Assembly: GCA_022925895.1 (NCBI GenBank)
Contig: JAKSYS010000116.1
Location: 50,937 to 114,936, forward strand
Direction of reading: 5' to 3'
Origin: Fragilaria crotonensis
Lineage: Eukaryota > Bacillariophyta > Fragilariophyceae > Fragilariales > Fragilariaceae
DNA length: 64,000 nt
Both the position numbers and the translations under genes were made by a program. The notes under the pieces are model-generated. The model made no database searches. It saw only the letters and a program-made list of their open reading frames with translations, and was not told the DNA's origin. Shown here in pieces: positions 46,636 through 58,488 of this stretch. How positions within the stretch are numbered: position 1 is the stretch's first letter; the number at the start of each line of letters is the position of its first letter.

Positions 46636-47926
46636 GTTACCAGGTAGCTGCCTTCTAATGTTGGCTTTCGTCGAACAAGTCGATTTGGATCAGGATGTCT
46701 TCGAAATTATCGACCCGCAGGCGTCGGACAAGAATAGGCATCGGGTCAAATATTTCCGACATTATTTGTGTGTGTAATTGAATACTATTCAATGACTTAT
46801 TTAAGTCAGAAAGCCCTCTCAACGCCAGATAGACATTAACAAACGTTAGAAACTATTCAATTATGTATGTATGACATATACATACTAACGAAACCACTGT
46901 ATCGCACCAATGTTGCGCACGCAACAAGCAAGGCATCTTTCCTATGGGTTCGTGGTTCGTGCACATCGTGCTTCGCGATCGTGGATAACCGCACTCGATT
47001 TTCGAACTCAGTGACCATTTGCTGACCATCTGATACGAGAGGATGAACGCGAAACAACGATACAGGCGTACACTCTGTAAGGTACTCTACTAGTAGTCTC
47101 TACTAGTCGTCCTCAGTACAAGTGTCGTACGGAGCTTATATGACATGCTCGGAGTGTATACTGTATCATACATACATCATTAATACGCGTATAACATATA
47201 TAACCCATGTACTGTACTGAGTATATGAATAGAGTAGGGCATTGACACTTTTGTATCATATCATAGCATGTCATAGGTCGATTTTCGAATACTACAGTAC
47301 TGCAGTACTGTCCTGTGCCGTGCACCGTGCACCTCAGTTAGCTCACCGCGCTAGAGCACCTATCCCATTTCAGTCACACCCCTAAAAAATGAGGCCCCAA
47401 ATTGGTCATAGTACAATTGCAACAATGGAACACAGCATGGTCCATCTGTGTAGCCCCAGTTTCAGTGCATGATGAATTTGTATTGCTATCGCAGTTTTGT
47501 GATCCTTCCAAGCGAATCGGTGCTTAGTACAATGAATAGTTTAGCGGTTCTTTCGAATCTAAGTCAACTAACTCAGGACAACCCGAAGCGACCCTCCGTC
47601 AGGTAAACACTTTCGCGGAGACAAACTAGCGTAGTGGAGAATACTTGGAGTACGTAAGAATCCCGGCATTTCCGGCTTTCACTTATGAAAGGTCTCGTTC
47701 CGTGTACACAAGTCGTCGTTCCTGTGAGTTGTTCAAATTACTTGATTTATTGATGGAAAAAGAACAGTCGTTTCAAGCTCATCCTCGCTCTATACAACCA
47801 TGCCTATGAATGTGAGGATGTGGGAACGAAATTCATCCAATTCTACTCAAATCGACGACCATGCTTTCCTTGATGAGGTCTATCGGATACAATTCCAATG
47901 GGCAATAATGCTCCCCATCGTGAATC
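46636..47926. other. Spacer between the Cys-rich paralogs
   Basis: 1.29 kb with no supported gene. Includes the promoter of protein A. A D-arm-like stretch at 47338-47365 does not make a tRNA. Confidence 0.45.
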
Positions 47927-49819
47927 TCAGCCATCCCAGATAAAAGGATTAGCGAACAGGTTCTGGAGGCCATCTTCATCATCTAGTATATTGTCCAGCA
48001 AGTCATTGATGTTATCCCAATGGTGATAGGCCCATTGCGCGTAGAAATTCCGATCAGTCGTGACGTCTTGCAGCTTGTCCACATCAAAGAAATCATCATT
48101 CTGAGAAAGGTGAAGGTATGCCGCAGGACCAATTGTGTCGTGGATCTTCCACCATACAATATAACATGGGGCATACTGAGCGCAATTCTCGTCCTCGACG
48201 CAGGTCGGTGCAATCGAGTTTGTTTCCTCTGGTGCATCATGAATGCAACAAAAACTAGGTTCGCAGGCTTTGAGACATGTGCTGAATCTTCCAAGATTTT
48301 TGCTGTCATACTTTGAGCAAAGCTGCGCTAGATTGTTCGGCGCACACGGTAAGCCGGTCGATCCTTTCTTTGGACAATTGCCTCGATCATATGTATACGT
48401 AGGTATCACCACGCCGCCTGCATTGGGGTTTCTCGACGTTGGGACTGGTGCTCGCGTAGGCTTTCCTATGGGCTTAGGTGTCTTAACACCCGGTTTCTTT
48501 GTCGGCGATTGAGTCGAAACTATGGTTGGCTTGGGCGACCTCTTCGTCGGTTTCTTTGTTGGTGACTGAGGGGTGCGCGTGCGTGACGATGGTGAGGAGG
48601 TTGGCTCGTCGGCAGTCGTCGGATCCCTCGTTGGTGTTGGAGTTTTCGTAGCAACACCAACTCCTGTCGGTTCTACTGAAGGAGACGGTGACACGGACAT
48701 GCTGCCAGTAGCAGGAGTTGTTGATGGAACACCAGTTCCCGCGGGTGCTACTGACGGAGACGGAGAAATGGATGTGTTGATATCCATCGATGGAGACGCA
48801 GACGACGAAATAAGCATGTCGCTGGGTTCTGTAGTGCGAATACCACCATCAGTTAGTTCTGTCGACGGCGTGGTCGACGGAGACAACGAAACGGTCGTAC
48901 CACCAGGCGCTATTGACGGTTCCGGCGATGTTGTAACACTGACCGACGGGAGAGCATCGTCATCAAGCCCCAAGGCATCATCGTTTGTTTGAACTGTATC
49001 TTTTAAAGTTGCGCTCACATTGCCAACTGTGACCACTGCGTCTTGATCATCAATAGACGCTGTGAGATTCTGACCATCCCTTGAGATCGTCAAATTCAGT
49101 CCGTTGATGTTGACTGTGACATTCTCACCGCCGATAATAGCCGATGCATTAAGACTACCGAGACTGATGGTCGCATTCTCTTGATTTCGCATGGATGCCA
49201 CGCGAAGATTGTCTCCCGGTAGTGCTTCGATTCGATTCATGTCATTCAGAGGAGAAGAAACAACTGTCGCGTCGAGAGTGGCCGTCACGGTCAGGTTTTG
49301 CATGAAGACCATCACATTCAGATCATTGATTTCGACCGTGATATTATCGTTGTCAATGATCCTGGATACATTGCGAGCTCCAAAAGTTACTGACAGGCTC
49401 TGGCTGACGAGAGTTGGTGACTCTTCGAGATTGTCCAGAGACCGAGGACCCAGTTGATCACGAACCCCATCGCCAGCGTCCCTGGAGAGTGAAAGCAATC
49501 GTGAAACGAAGCTTCCCTTCTGCGACAGAAAATCGTCATTAGATTGCAGCCTTCGTCTTGTTCCTGTCCCACGGTCGATCGTGCGCATTACAGTAGACGA
49601 GGAGTACTCGTTGTAGCGCTCCCTCAGAAGCACCCAATCTATGCTTTCCGACTCGAGGACAGCGACTGACTTTATGATTTGCATCTTTTCATCATAACTT
49701 AGTTTTGCGCTTCCAGCTTTGCCTCGACAACGGTCTGAAGAGTCCAAAAATACTGCAGAAATCAGGCAACACAGACATGCTGCAACAGCTTTCGCAACAG
49801 TAACGAGTCTATTTTTCAT
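47927..49819 (-). CDS. Secreted Cys-rich protein B with Thr/Pro linker
   Basis: Single frame of 630 aa. The signal peptide is VAKAVAACLCCLISAVFLDS near the N-terminus. Residues about 160-270 hold imperfect repeats of roughly 20-35 residues built on N-x-T/S with N-V-T-V/N-L-T-V strands (NDNITVEINDLNVMV, GENVTVNINGLNLTI, NASAII), rich in potential N-glycosylation sites and likely beta-structured. About 285-460 is a Ser/Thr/Pro-rich linker with SPSPSV, PTRDPTT and SPTKKPTKRSPKP units, the kind of sequence often O-glycosylated in diatom wall proteins. The end is the ten-Cys module shared with protein A (GNCPKKG, PCAPNNLAQLCSKYD, CLKACEPSFCCIH, ENCAQYAPCYIVWWK, HDTIGPA, QNDDFFDVD). It lacks both introns of protein A. 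Likely a wall or adhesion component; function inferred only from composition. Confidence 0.82.
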   Translation of the reverse strand: MKNRLVTVAKAVAACLCCLISAVFLDSSDRCRGKAGSAKLSYDEKMQIIKSVAVLESESIDWVLLRERYNEYSSSTVMRTIDRGTGTRRRLQSNDDFLSQKGSFVSRLLSLSRDAGDGVRDQLGPRSLDNLEESPTLVSQSLSVTFGARNVSRIIDNDNITVEINDLNVMVFMQNLTVTATLDATVVSSPLNDMNRIEALPGDNLRVASMRNQENATISLGSLNASAIIGGENVTVNINGLNLTISRDGQNLTASIDDQDAVVTVGNVSATLKDTVQTNDDALGLDDDALPSVSVTTSPEPSIAPGGTTVSLSPSTTPSTELTDGGIRTTEPSDMLISSSASPSMDINTSISPSPSVAPAGTGVPSTTPATGSMSVSPSPSVEPTGVGVATKTPTPTRDPTTADEPTSSPSSRTRTPQSPTKKPTKRSPKPTIVSTQSPTKKPGVKTPKPIGKPTRAPVPTSRNPNAGGVVIPTYTYDRGNCPKKGSTGLPCAPNNLAQLCSKYDSKNLGRFSTCLKACEPSFCCIHDAPEETNSIAPTCVEDENCAQYAPCYIVWWKIHDTIGPAAYLHLSQNDDFFDVDKLQDVTTDRNFYAQWAYHHWDNINDLLDNILDDEDGLQNLFANPFIWDG

Positions 49820-51822
49820 CGCTAGTGTTGGATGCTGTGATGAAGACTAGTTTCAGTGTCACTTCAATGAGGTAATGATCAAGGACCTAGTCCGGACAAC
49901 AGCATGTTGTGAATTCGCAAGTGTTGGAAAGGTGCTCAGCTTGTGGGTGATATTGAGGGAAGGCGGAAGGCAAGCTCAGTGCACAGTGCACATCAGTTCT
50001 TGTTGGCAAGTTTTGCCCAGGGTCCAAAAATCTGTGCCGAGTGACATTTTCGGTCACCGCAACGGCGGCACATCCATTCGTCTTGTTTACAATAATGTCG
50101 CACTACGGTAGTAGCTAGAATTTAATACTGGCGTCCCACGTAGCAGCACAGCGCACTTATGAAAGTAACCCCCCAACTTTTTTTGTGAAAAATTTCCGTA
50201 TGCAGTATGCATATGTCTATGAGTCATGAGACTATGAGTCTTTAGATCCCACGACCCATTTTGGTCCGCCAATTTCGGCAACACTGTGCAGGTCGAGAAG
50301 ACCTATGTCAACTATTCCTAGTATCTATCAAGGTCCTTGCAATAACAAGGTCGTTACCCATTGGTAACACACGATTCCAATGCCGATTTAGAATACGGAA
50401 CCTAGTCGGTGACATTCGAGTGCCACCAGGTAGTTGTGATATGATGTAATAATACAGAGTAGACAAGTGGTGCCGACAACTGTTCAAACGATACATTTGT
50501 TCTGGAAAACAATCGATTACATTCGTCGATTTGCTGGCGGGTGCAAATCCTCGTCTACATCTACTACGTAAAGTAACTTGTCGGCACTGGTCGGATAATC
50601 AAATTCTTTAGCTACTAGTAGCCTACTCTGAGCCCTGACCAACGCTCCGACTTTCGTAGCACTCGCCTAGCAAAACATGTTAGGCCACATCAATCCACAA
50701 GTTCAACTCATTCAAGGGTCATGTCTGCCGCCTTGTTGCCGATTTGCACATCATCAGCATAACTTTACACGCTCCTGAGTCTTGTGCAACCATTGCGCAG
50801 CGCAGAATTCACTACCCACGCCAAGCAGGGGTATCTCATTACCTTGCCTGTTGTCGGCGGTGCCTGAAGTTTCTCGTCACGAATCACAACGAATTATGCT
50901 GATGCATCACAATCTCCATGGACTGCCACAGTACTTCACTGCCTGTATCCTGGTCTGACAGTACAGACAGACACGTTTCTTGTGGGAACCTGCCATCAAT
51001 CATAGGAAAACGCGACTAGACTGGTCCCTCAGTATTCTCTTGTAAGAGAATACAGGTAGTCTGCGACCAGTTCTTGACAGTTGACATGCACCTGCCTTGA
51101 AGTCGCTGGATTAGGATTTGGTGCTGTGCGTCTGGATCCTGGTCAAGGAACACGCATGAACATCGGTGTTTGAGTCGACCTTGGCACCAGTCGCTTTGTT
51201 GATGTTGCGACAACCGTAGACGTTAAGTTATGATATCAGGTACAAGTATCAGGTACTTCATGCTTCATGCAACTGGAGCCGTGTACTTTATTGTAGGGAG
51301 CCCGTGCATGTCCACTAATCGAGCCGGCCATGACCTGCGGAACTGTACGGGAGTACTGAGTTATACTTATTACTGGTACAGTGTACGGTATTTCTTTCCT
51401 CTGAGGAGCAGTCTGAGATTCGTAGGTAGAGTTGATGTGTAACTTAATTTGCAATATAATTTATGAAGTCGATTTTTTTAGAAAAGCTCGATCGGCTCGA
51501 TTAGGGGACATACACGGCTTCCCATACTACAAATATGCATAGCGGTAGATTGTACACGTGTACTACATATGCATACTATCGCTGGGTTTGGGCGTGTGTC
51601 CCAAAAACTTTAACTACAGTACTATGATACAGTAACAATGGGGTGAGATTTTATTCGAAGTAGTCAAGGGCAATGAGTGGCTGTCAGCGAAGGTCGTATC
51701 CTTCTTTCAACACAGACATCTAACACCTTGGGAATTTCTGAGTCGGAAGATATGAACCATATAAAATCAGAAATCAACTTGAAAGAATCAATTCGCACAA
51801 CTTTGGAAACGGCCGAGTCATC
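49820..51822. other. Spacer, no gene seen
   Basis: 2.0 kb without a supported gene. It holds the promoters of protein B (minus) and of the dihydroxy-acid dehydratase (plus). GTAC-type words occur at 51238-51260. Short frames on both strands look random. Confidence 0.45.
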
Positions 51823-53882
51823 ATGAAGCTGGTTGTTTCTGCCTTGTTGGCTCAGACGGCTGTGGCCTTTGTCCCCCTATCGGCAAGTCGTCCCAAGTCG
51901 TCAGAACTTCGAATGGCCGCAGATGGTGTCCTGAACAAATACAGTCGGTACGACACGACTTCCGTAGTTGTTGTTTCGATGTAGAAACATCTGATCCTCA
52001 CCCGCTTTTCTATGGACAGCATCTTGACTGAGCCAAAGTCACAAGGCGCTTCCCAGGCCATGCTGTACGCCACTGGACTAAAGGAAGAAGACATGAACAA
52101 GCCTCAAGTTGGCATTTGTTCTGTCTGGTACGAGGGCAACCCTTGCAACATGCATCTATTGGACCTCTCCGAACACGTGAAGAAGGGAGTAACGGGCGCC
52201 GACTTGGTTGGATACCGTTTTAATACCATTGGTGTCAGTGACGGAATCTCCATGGGAACGTCTGGAATGCGATTTTCGTTGCAATCTCGTGACTTGATTG
52301 CGGATTCGATTGAAACTACCATGGGAGCTCAATGGTACGATGGTTTGATTGCCCTTCCAGGATGCGATAAAAACATGCCTGGATGTATCATGGCCATGGG
52401 TCGTTTGAACAGGCCTAGTATTATGGTTTACGGAGGTACTATTCGTGCTGGAACACAACCTTCGACTGGTGCACCCCTCGACATCGTCTCTGCCTTTCAA
52501 TCCTACGGAGAGTACATCTACGATCGCATCAGTGAAGAGGAACGGAAAGAAATCACCCAACACTCATGCCCTGGACCTGGCGCTTGTGGTGGTATGTACA
52601 CTGCGAATACAATGGCGACTGCTATTGAGGCCCTCGGTATGTCTTTGCCGTACTCAAGTTCCTCCCCTGCTGATTCCAAGGAAAAGAAGGAGGAGTGCCT
52701 GGAAGCGGGTAAAGCCATGCTTCGCTTGCTCGAAATGGACCTCAAGCCACGTGACATCATGACCAAGGGGGCGTTTGAGAACGCTATTCGCATGGTCATG
52801 ATGACGGGAGGAAGTACGAATGCTGTCTTGCACCTGATCGCCATGTCGCGATCTTGCCAAGATCCAGCTGTAGCCGTCACCTTAGAAGATTTTCAACGTA
52901 TATCCAATGTGACGCCATTCTTGGCTGACTTAAAGCCGTCTGGAAAATACGTCATGGAAGATGTTCAGAACATCGGAGGTACCCCGGGTATGATCAAGTT
53001 CTTGATTGATAATGGCATGTTTGATGGTGATCAAATGACTGTGACGGGACAGACACACAACGAGAATCTCAAAGACCATCCTGGTCTGACTCCCGGTCAG
53101 GAGATTATTCGACCGCTTTCCAATCCAATCAAGCCAACAGGTCACTTGCAAATGATGTATGGTAACCTTTGTCCAGGAGGTGGTGTCGCAAAGATTACTG
53201 GAAAGGAAGGAGAGACTTTCACGGTAGGTTTTTACAAGCTGATTTGCGTGGCTTTGTGCGTTGCTGCTTTGGCTGATTCTGACTTTATTCACAGGGAACT
53301 GCTCGAGTGTACGACAACGAACAGCTTATGATGCGTGGCTTGGAGAACAAGGAGATCAAGGCTGGTGATGTAGTCATCATCCGTTACGAAGGGCCAAAGG
53401 GAGGCCCCGGTTTGCCGGAAATGTTGACACCCACTTCTGCCATCATTGGCGCTGGTTTGGGCGACAAGGTCGCTCTGTTGACTGATGGCCGTTTCTCTGG
53501 AGGAAGTCACGGCTTCTGTATCGGTCACATTACGCCCGAAGCACAAGTTGGCGGTCCTATCGCTTTGGTTAAGAATGGCGACCCTATTCGTATTGACGCT
53601 CGTTCCGAAGCCCGAACAATTGACTTGCTCATTTCCGATGAGGAATGGGAAAAACGTCGGAAAGAATTTGTTGCGCCACCCCTGCGGTCGAGCTTTGGAA
53701 CTCTCTTCAAGTACATACAATCCGTCGCTACCGCTAGCGAGGGTTGTGTGACCGATGAAGTTGGTAGTGTGTCGGCGTCTGACATCGCACAGGCTGCTAC
53801 CAAGACGCCAGCCGTGGCCGAGATGGAAATGCAGATTGCTGCTCTGCAGGCTCAGATCGACGCCCTCAAGATGACCGCCTAA
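51823..53882 (+). CDS. ilvD: Dihydroxy-acid dehydratase, plastid-targeted
   Basis: Iron-sulfur enzyme that makes the 2-keto acids leading to valine, leucine and isoleucine. Exons 51823-51947, 52020-53223, 53295-53882 (638 aa); introns 51948-52019 and 53224-53294. The start [20 protein letters not shown] is a signal peptide ending at an AFVP motif, the diatom plastid preprotein mark, followed by [12 protein letters not shown] transit-like residues. Cluster cysteines are visible in GCDKNMPGC and [17 protein letters not shown]; other family blocks are [38 protein letters not shown] and [12 protein letters not shown]. The C-terminus extends past the usual end by ~45 residues with a short heptad-like coiled coil ([17 protein letters not shown]). 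Promoter region on the 5' side is long and gene-free. The overall match is strong. Confidence 0.95.
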
Positions 53883-54673
53883 CTCAGTGGTGTCCATGAC
53901 ACAATCCGTAGTACACTTTTAACAAGCAGCCATCGCGGACTCCTGCTCCTTGACTTCGTACCCCAGGTACATGGAGAAAGGGCTTCTAATAATGCTGTAG
54001 GTGTTCGTGAACGAAACACTCTAGTAGGTCATCATTTTTAGCTTTGGCCACTTTCTTGTGGGCGCATTGAGAACCTGCGAAACAATCAGCAGAAGCCTTT
54101 CCGTTGTCACATCGTTTGCGATTTACCCTGTACATGTAGGTAAGTTGTTATTTGAATATGAAGCGGAACTATGCGCCGAGTTCAAGTTAAGCTTATTGAA
54201 CTACATTATACTCTATTGGAATACTGGAGTACTGCGGTATTGGTATAGTAGTAGTAGCACTTGTACTGCTCGAACCCTGAGCTCACGTAGAATACTCGTA
54301 CTATGTCATTTTGATGTCATGTTGCATGCATTTTCCTGCCTGCGAAACCAGTTCGTTTTACTTATGACATCATGTTGTGTGTCATTGACTATTCACCAAT
54401 CAGATGCCAGGATTATTGCTTTTCCCATGACGACAGTGTGGTTTGCATTCGTTGTAGGTGATTTTCAGTCATCCACCAATCGAATTACGTATATTTGAGA
54501 AAGATTCAAGTCCTTGCTTGACCTCAACCAAAATCCATCATCACAACGCGATTGTTTAACAGTTTCTTCCCGCGCCGTCGCACAAAAGCGTTCTGCTCGA
54601 AGATCGCTGTGAGGCCACAAAGAAGCAATCCAGCCCTGCTTCAGTTGCTACTACTACCTACATCACTCACAAC
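53883..54673. other. Intergenic spacer
   Basis: No gene seen. A GTAC-type word is near 54225 (GGAGTACTGCGG). Confidence 0.45.
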
Positions 54674-55054
54674 ATGCCCCGTATTCTGAGTCGCACGGCC
54701 TTGCCAAACATGAAAAGGGCGCAAGGGACGAAGCGTAGTTACCATAATAACTTGAATAGCAACTCCTCCTCAGTTGCCCCCAGGTCCCAGCCTCCCACAC
54801 ACGCTGGCAATGCCTCGTGTATCAATCTCATGGAAGCGCTTTCACTTTATGACAGCTCGTCGTCAACATCATCCTACTATGCTGGCGGCAATTCCCCGTC
54901 AGCGTCTTCAACGCCGCCGCATCAACAACAAGATACATCGTCGACAGATGACTGGGGTCAGTACGTGGATGTATCTGTTCATTTGACTGTATCTCAATCC
55001 GTGGGAACGAACGACTATCGCCGTTCTGAAAGTTGGATTAACTTCTTTTCGTAA
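54674..55054 (+). CDS. Small Ser-rich hypothetical protein
   Basis: 126 aa, MPRILSRTALPNMKRAQGTK onward. Rich in Ser/Asn/Gln (SYHNNLNSNSSS, SSSSTSSYYAGG) with a DDWGQYVDV segment near residue 92, then SESWINFFS at the end. No recognised domain. A GTACGT donor at about 54962 and an ATCAG acceptor at about 55096 could instead splice DWGQ to a second exon reading HQKPFLNVYMATWDFKIPFE (to about 55294), in which case the present end is intronic. Both forms are possible. The preceding 5' region looks like an ordinary leader. Confidence 0.5.
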   Translation: MPRILSRTALPNMKRAQGTKRSYHNNLNSNSSSVAPRSQPPTHAGNASCINLMEALSLYDSSSSTSSYYAGGNSPSASSTPPHQQQDTSSTDDWGQYVDVSVHLTVSQSVGTNDYRRSESWINFFS

Positions 55055-56514
55055 ATATGAGTAATTGGACGGCCACTTCAATATTTGCGAATCAGACATC
55101 AGAAGCCGTTCCTCAATGTTTATATGGCTACCTGGGACTTTAAGATCCCGTTCGAATCGCACCGCAACATGAATCAGCCGTATCTGTTTTGTAGCGCACT
55201 ACGCACACACACCAACAACCCATTTCCCCGTCCTGCAGAAAGTATCAGTCGCAATTTGGTACTAACAGAAACGCTAAAGCCACAAGTAAATTGAAAGTTA
55301 GAAAGTGATAGCCAAAGACAGTACATCTGCAACCTTTATAACTGTTTTCTCCAGTGTATTCCAGTAACGTGATTCCAGTGCGCAACGGGTACATTGGCTT
55401 GTTTGTCGTGGCATAGAAACTGCTGGCGATTTCTATTGCCTTGCACTAACATTTGCGCAAGTACTAAGTCATCGTTTCTACGAGGTTGTTCATGTTACCC
55501 CTGTCCCACTAGTAGAATATGCTGGAGTAATTGTTGTCATGTTGGGAGTTGGGACCAAAGTCGCGAAATGCGAGACGGCTACTACAAGTACTTGTACTTT
55601 GTACTACAACAATAGCGACCAAAGGAATTATGACCGAGGATGACCGAAAATTGGAAACGGCCCTAGTTTTGCACCCAGCCGAGTTAACTGTTAACCCGTG
55701 TAATGGTGGCTTCCTATAGCCTATAGGAAGCCACCATTACACGGGTTAACAGTTAACTCGGCTGGGTGCAAAACTAGTAGGGCCGTTTCTAATTTTCGGT
55801 CATCGTCGGTCATAATTCCTTTGGTCGCTATTGAGTAGTAGAGCGTCGACTATTGTCATAGTAGGTAGAAGCGTAGTAGCACTAGTTTACAGTGAATTCG
55901 AGTACTTGTACCATGTACAGTACTACCGTAGTACGAGTAGGGGTACTCCATTATTACATAAATATGATATAGGAGTATCATAGTACTCCGAGTACCTGGT
56001 ACTGGTACCTGGTACCTGGTCCAGTACTCGAGTACCAGGTACTCGGTACCGTTGCTGGAGGCTGGAGGATTCGGAATTGGGAAAGGACAAAGTACAGTAC
56101 AAGTACCAGGTACCAGGTACGCACACACTGATTTTTGTTTGTCATGATCAACTCTGCGAGTGCACGGGTATCACACACCTGGGTTGTGGGTTGTGGCCAA
56201 ACAAACGGTGCATTACAGTTAATACTGGATACTGGTACCGATACTGTAGTCTTCGGAAGATAGGGATGTATGTTCATACTGTACAAGGTACAAGTACGTT
56301 GTACTTGTACCTGGTAACATGTAACCGTGAATTTGGAGGCCCACTCTCCCCGCACAGTCGCACAGACCAGAGTCATCCTCCTTTTTGACCGGAGAGCGGT
56401 AAGTCACGAAGGAGCTGCGCTGCGAGCTGCGAGTATGATACGCGTGAGTGAAAGTCGTAGATGCGGCAACGGGCACAAAACTAGTTTCTATCTGAACATA
56501 TTTCAAATAACTCC
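55055..56514. other. Spacer with palindrome and GTAC-rich block
   Basis: No gene. Contains the 222-bp palindrome (55611-55832) and a dense GTAC-word block at 55985-56120 (TACCTGGTACTGGTACCTGG), plus another at 56281-56320. Confidence 0.5.
55611..55832. repeat. 222-bp near-perfect palindrome (foldback)
   Basis: Left arm 55611-55718 (108 nt) and right arm 55722-55832 (111 nt) are reverse complements separated by GCC. Only two mismatches and one 3-nt gap (CTA) are seen. The arms start AATAGCGACCAAAGG and meet at GGCTTCCTATA. No target duplication is visible, and the sequence is not an obvious member of the TE families here. Confidence 0.95.
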
Positions 56515-57702
56515 ATGTCAACACAAGGAGATCCAATTGCCATGGCGTCGGCGAGTGGTGCCATGTCATCCATGATGGGATTGATGGGTTCAGTGTAAGT
56601 CCTTCGTTGTTTGTAGACAGTGAGAATGAATAGCCGTCCGTTGCCTGCATGTTTCCAACGACGCTATTGGAGCCGTAGGAATTGGTATTAGTATCTACGT
56701 AAAATTCAATTCTGCCAACAACTCGAAAGGGAGCAATGACCAAGAAGTCCATCGATTCAGATGAAGGCCAAATCCTTTGGTTGATAATGCTGTTTAAACA
56801 ATGCGGTCGCTACATTGACCTTTGACAACTCAAAAGGCCAGATGAGGTCGATCGTGAATTATCGTTGCCCGAGTCGTGCCTTTCTGCGTCATTCCAGATG
56901 TGCTATGATCATGTTTTGTCCGTGCTGGCTCTGCTAACTCCATTCCCTCTTCAATTATGTCCAACTTCACAGTAAAGAGAAGTGGGACGCGTCTGGTGGT
57001 AACGAAGCCTTATCTCGCCTCTCGGCGTCGATTCCGCAGGGTACCAAGGATACCTTGGGGTCTGCTGCCAAAAACTTGTTCAATAAGGACCACTTGCGAA
57101 GCCTCACGGTTTTCTTTGGGATTGGAGAAGAGCGTGCATTTTACTTGGAGAAATCGCCATCCCTACTGACAGCAAGATTGCGACACAACTTCACTTTTTT
57201 CTACCTCAATTACATGGTTGTGTTTGGGATTCTGTTTGTCCTGACCATGATTACAAGCATCACAACCATGATTGGCCTGGTCATATTGGGAGCCGCTTGG
57301 CTGTTCGTCATTCGAGCCTCTAGTGAAGGGCATTTGCAGATTGCCAGTAAGTATCGTGGTCCAACCCGTGATCGACGGCCTATCACTTTGTCGCACATGA
57401 CTCTAACTGTCATGCTTACAACCTTCCGTTTTCTGGCAGGCTTGAAGATCCCGCAAAAACAGGCAACGATCGCGATGGCGACGATTAGCGCGTTGGTTCT
57501 CTTTTATCTTTTGAGTCACATTTTCTGGTGGACTGCTGGTTCCGGCGGTTTCTTGGTGGCCATGCATGCGTTCTTCAGAGATGCCAGTATGCATCAGGAT
57601 CAAGAGGATCGCGTTGAAATGCACGGAGATTTGAGTCTAGATGAGAACGCCTCCTTTCTTAATCCAGTGCAAGAGAAGACCCCTATGATGAACCAAGTGT
57701 AA
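56515..57702 (+). CDS. PRA1/Yip3-family membrane protein (prenylated Rab acceptor)
   Basis: Membrane protein of the PRA1 family that binds prenylated Rab GTPases in ER-Golgi traffic. Exons 56515-56594 and 56973-57702 (269 aa); the 378-nt intron is the longest in the window (GTAAGT...TTCACAG). The N-terminus MSTQGDPIAMASASGAMSSM is polar, then KEKWDASGGNEALSRLSASI, then the family core: HLRSLTVFFGIGEERAFYLE, a helical membrane pair LNYMVVFGILFVLTMITSIT and IGLVILGAAWLFVIRASSEG, a second pair around MATISALVLFYLLSHIFWWT, and a cytosolic acidic C-terminus. Typical PRA1 proteins are about 180-220 residues, so this one has an extra N-terminal and C-terminal tail. Hydrophobic pairs come in two sets, as expected. 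Family recognition is from the overall pattern. Confidence 0.8.
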
Positions 57703-58488
57703 TGTTCATTATTGTTTGACATTCTGCGCGACTGTCAATCTATGCTTTTACTTTTATTAACACATTCGAATGACCAAGATCGCAATGATTGTTGTAATCC
57801 TCAATAGCCTCGTAGGATTTTGCAACTTTCTCCAATGCTTACCTTTTCTGTGTGGAGGTCGAACCAATCTTCTTCGCCGCCAATCTCTCGTTTATTGGCT
57901 TACTTGTCAGCGTCCTGGTCGACACATCCTCACAAGTTTCTTGATTCTGTTTGTCGTTTATCGTCTGTTAGAAGACATCTCAAATCTGCTGTAGGCTGCG
58001 AACCATTCCCTCAGCGCGGCACCAGATCTCGTTGCGATCGATTCAGGCAATTTCGATCGCGATACCTTTTTGATGCAGATAGTGCCAGTGAACAAGGAAC
58101 GAGAAGTGCCTGAGTCTATGTACTGTATATTTGTATGCACAGTGTATTGGAACTCCATACTCCAGTCCAAGCACAATTGTACCATGATCACATGATCACA
58201 CATATACGCACATATATAAGCCTTGATAGAATTGCAGTCAAGTACTCCAGTATGTCATAGTCGTACGTTGTACTGGCGCCTTTTGCCTGTCGTTCATTGC
58301 TCTCAATCCCAAGATAAGCATTTGAAAGCATCTCTCAAGCGCGTACCTTGGCGAGAACTTGAACCCGCAAGGACTGAGAAATCTATCTTGACAACATTCA
58401 CTACACTTCATCGTTGGTGCTTTGTTGTCCTTCCTTGAGATTGCTGTAACACCAATTCATCCTCATCATCAGCAACGACGAGAACAAC
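57703..58488. other. Intergenic spacer
   Basis: No supported gene. AGTACTCCAGTA word at 58242. Promoter side of the Y14 gene. Confidence 0.45.

Noticed and set aside
47335-47400. Possible tRNA (AGCTC...GAGC D-arm-like stretch)
   Set aside because: The anticodon stem does not pair and there is no T-loop GTTCGANTC downstream at the right distance.
55140-55170. B-box-like GTTCGAATC, possible tRNA
   Set aside because: Flanking bases do not form a T-stem and no A-box lies upstream at the proper distance; it is more likely inside a coding frame.
56219-56752. 177-aa minus-strand frame
   Set aside because: It overlaps the PRA1 promoter, first exon and intron and reads through GTAC-rich repeat sequence; no domain.
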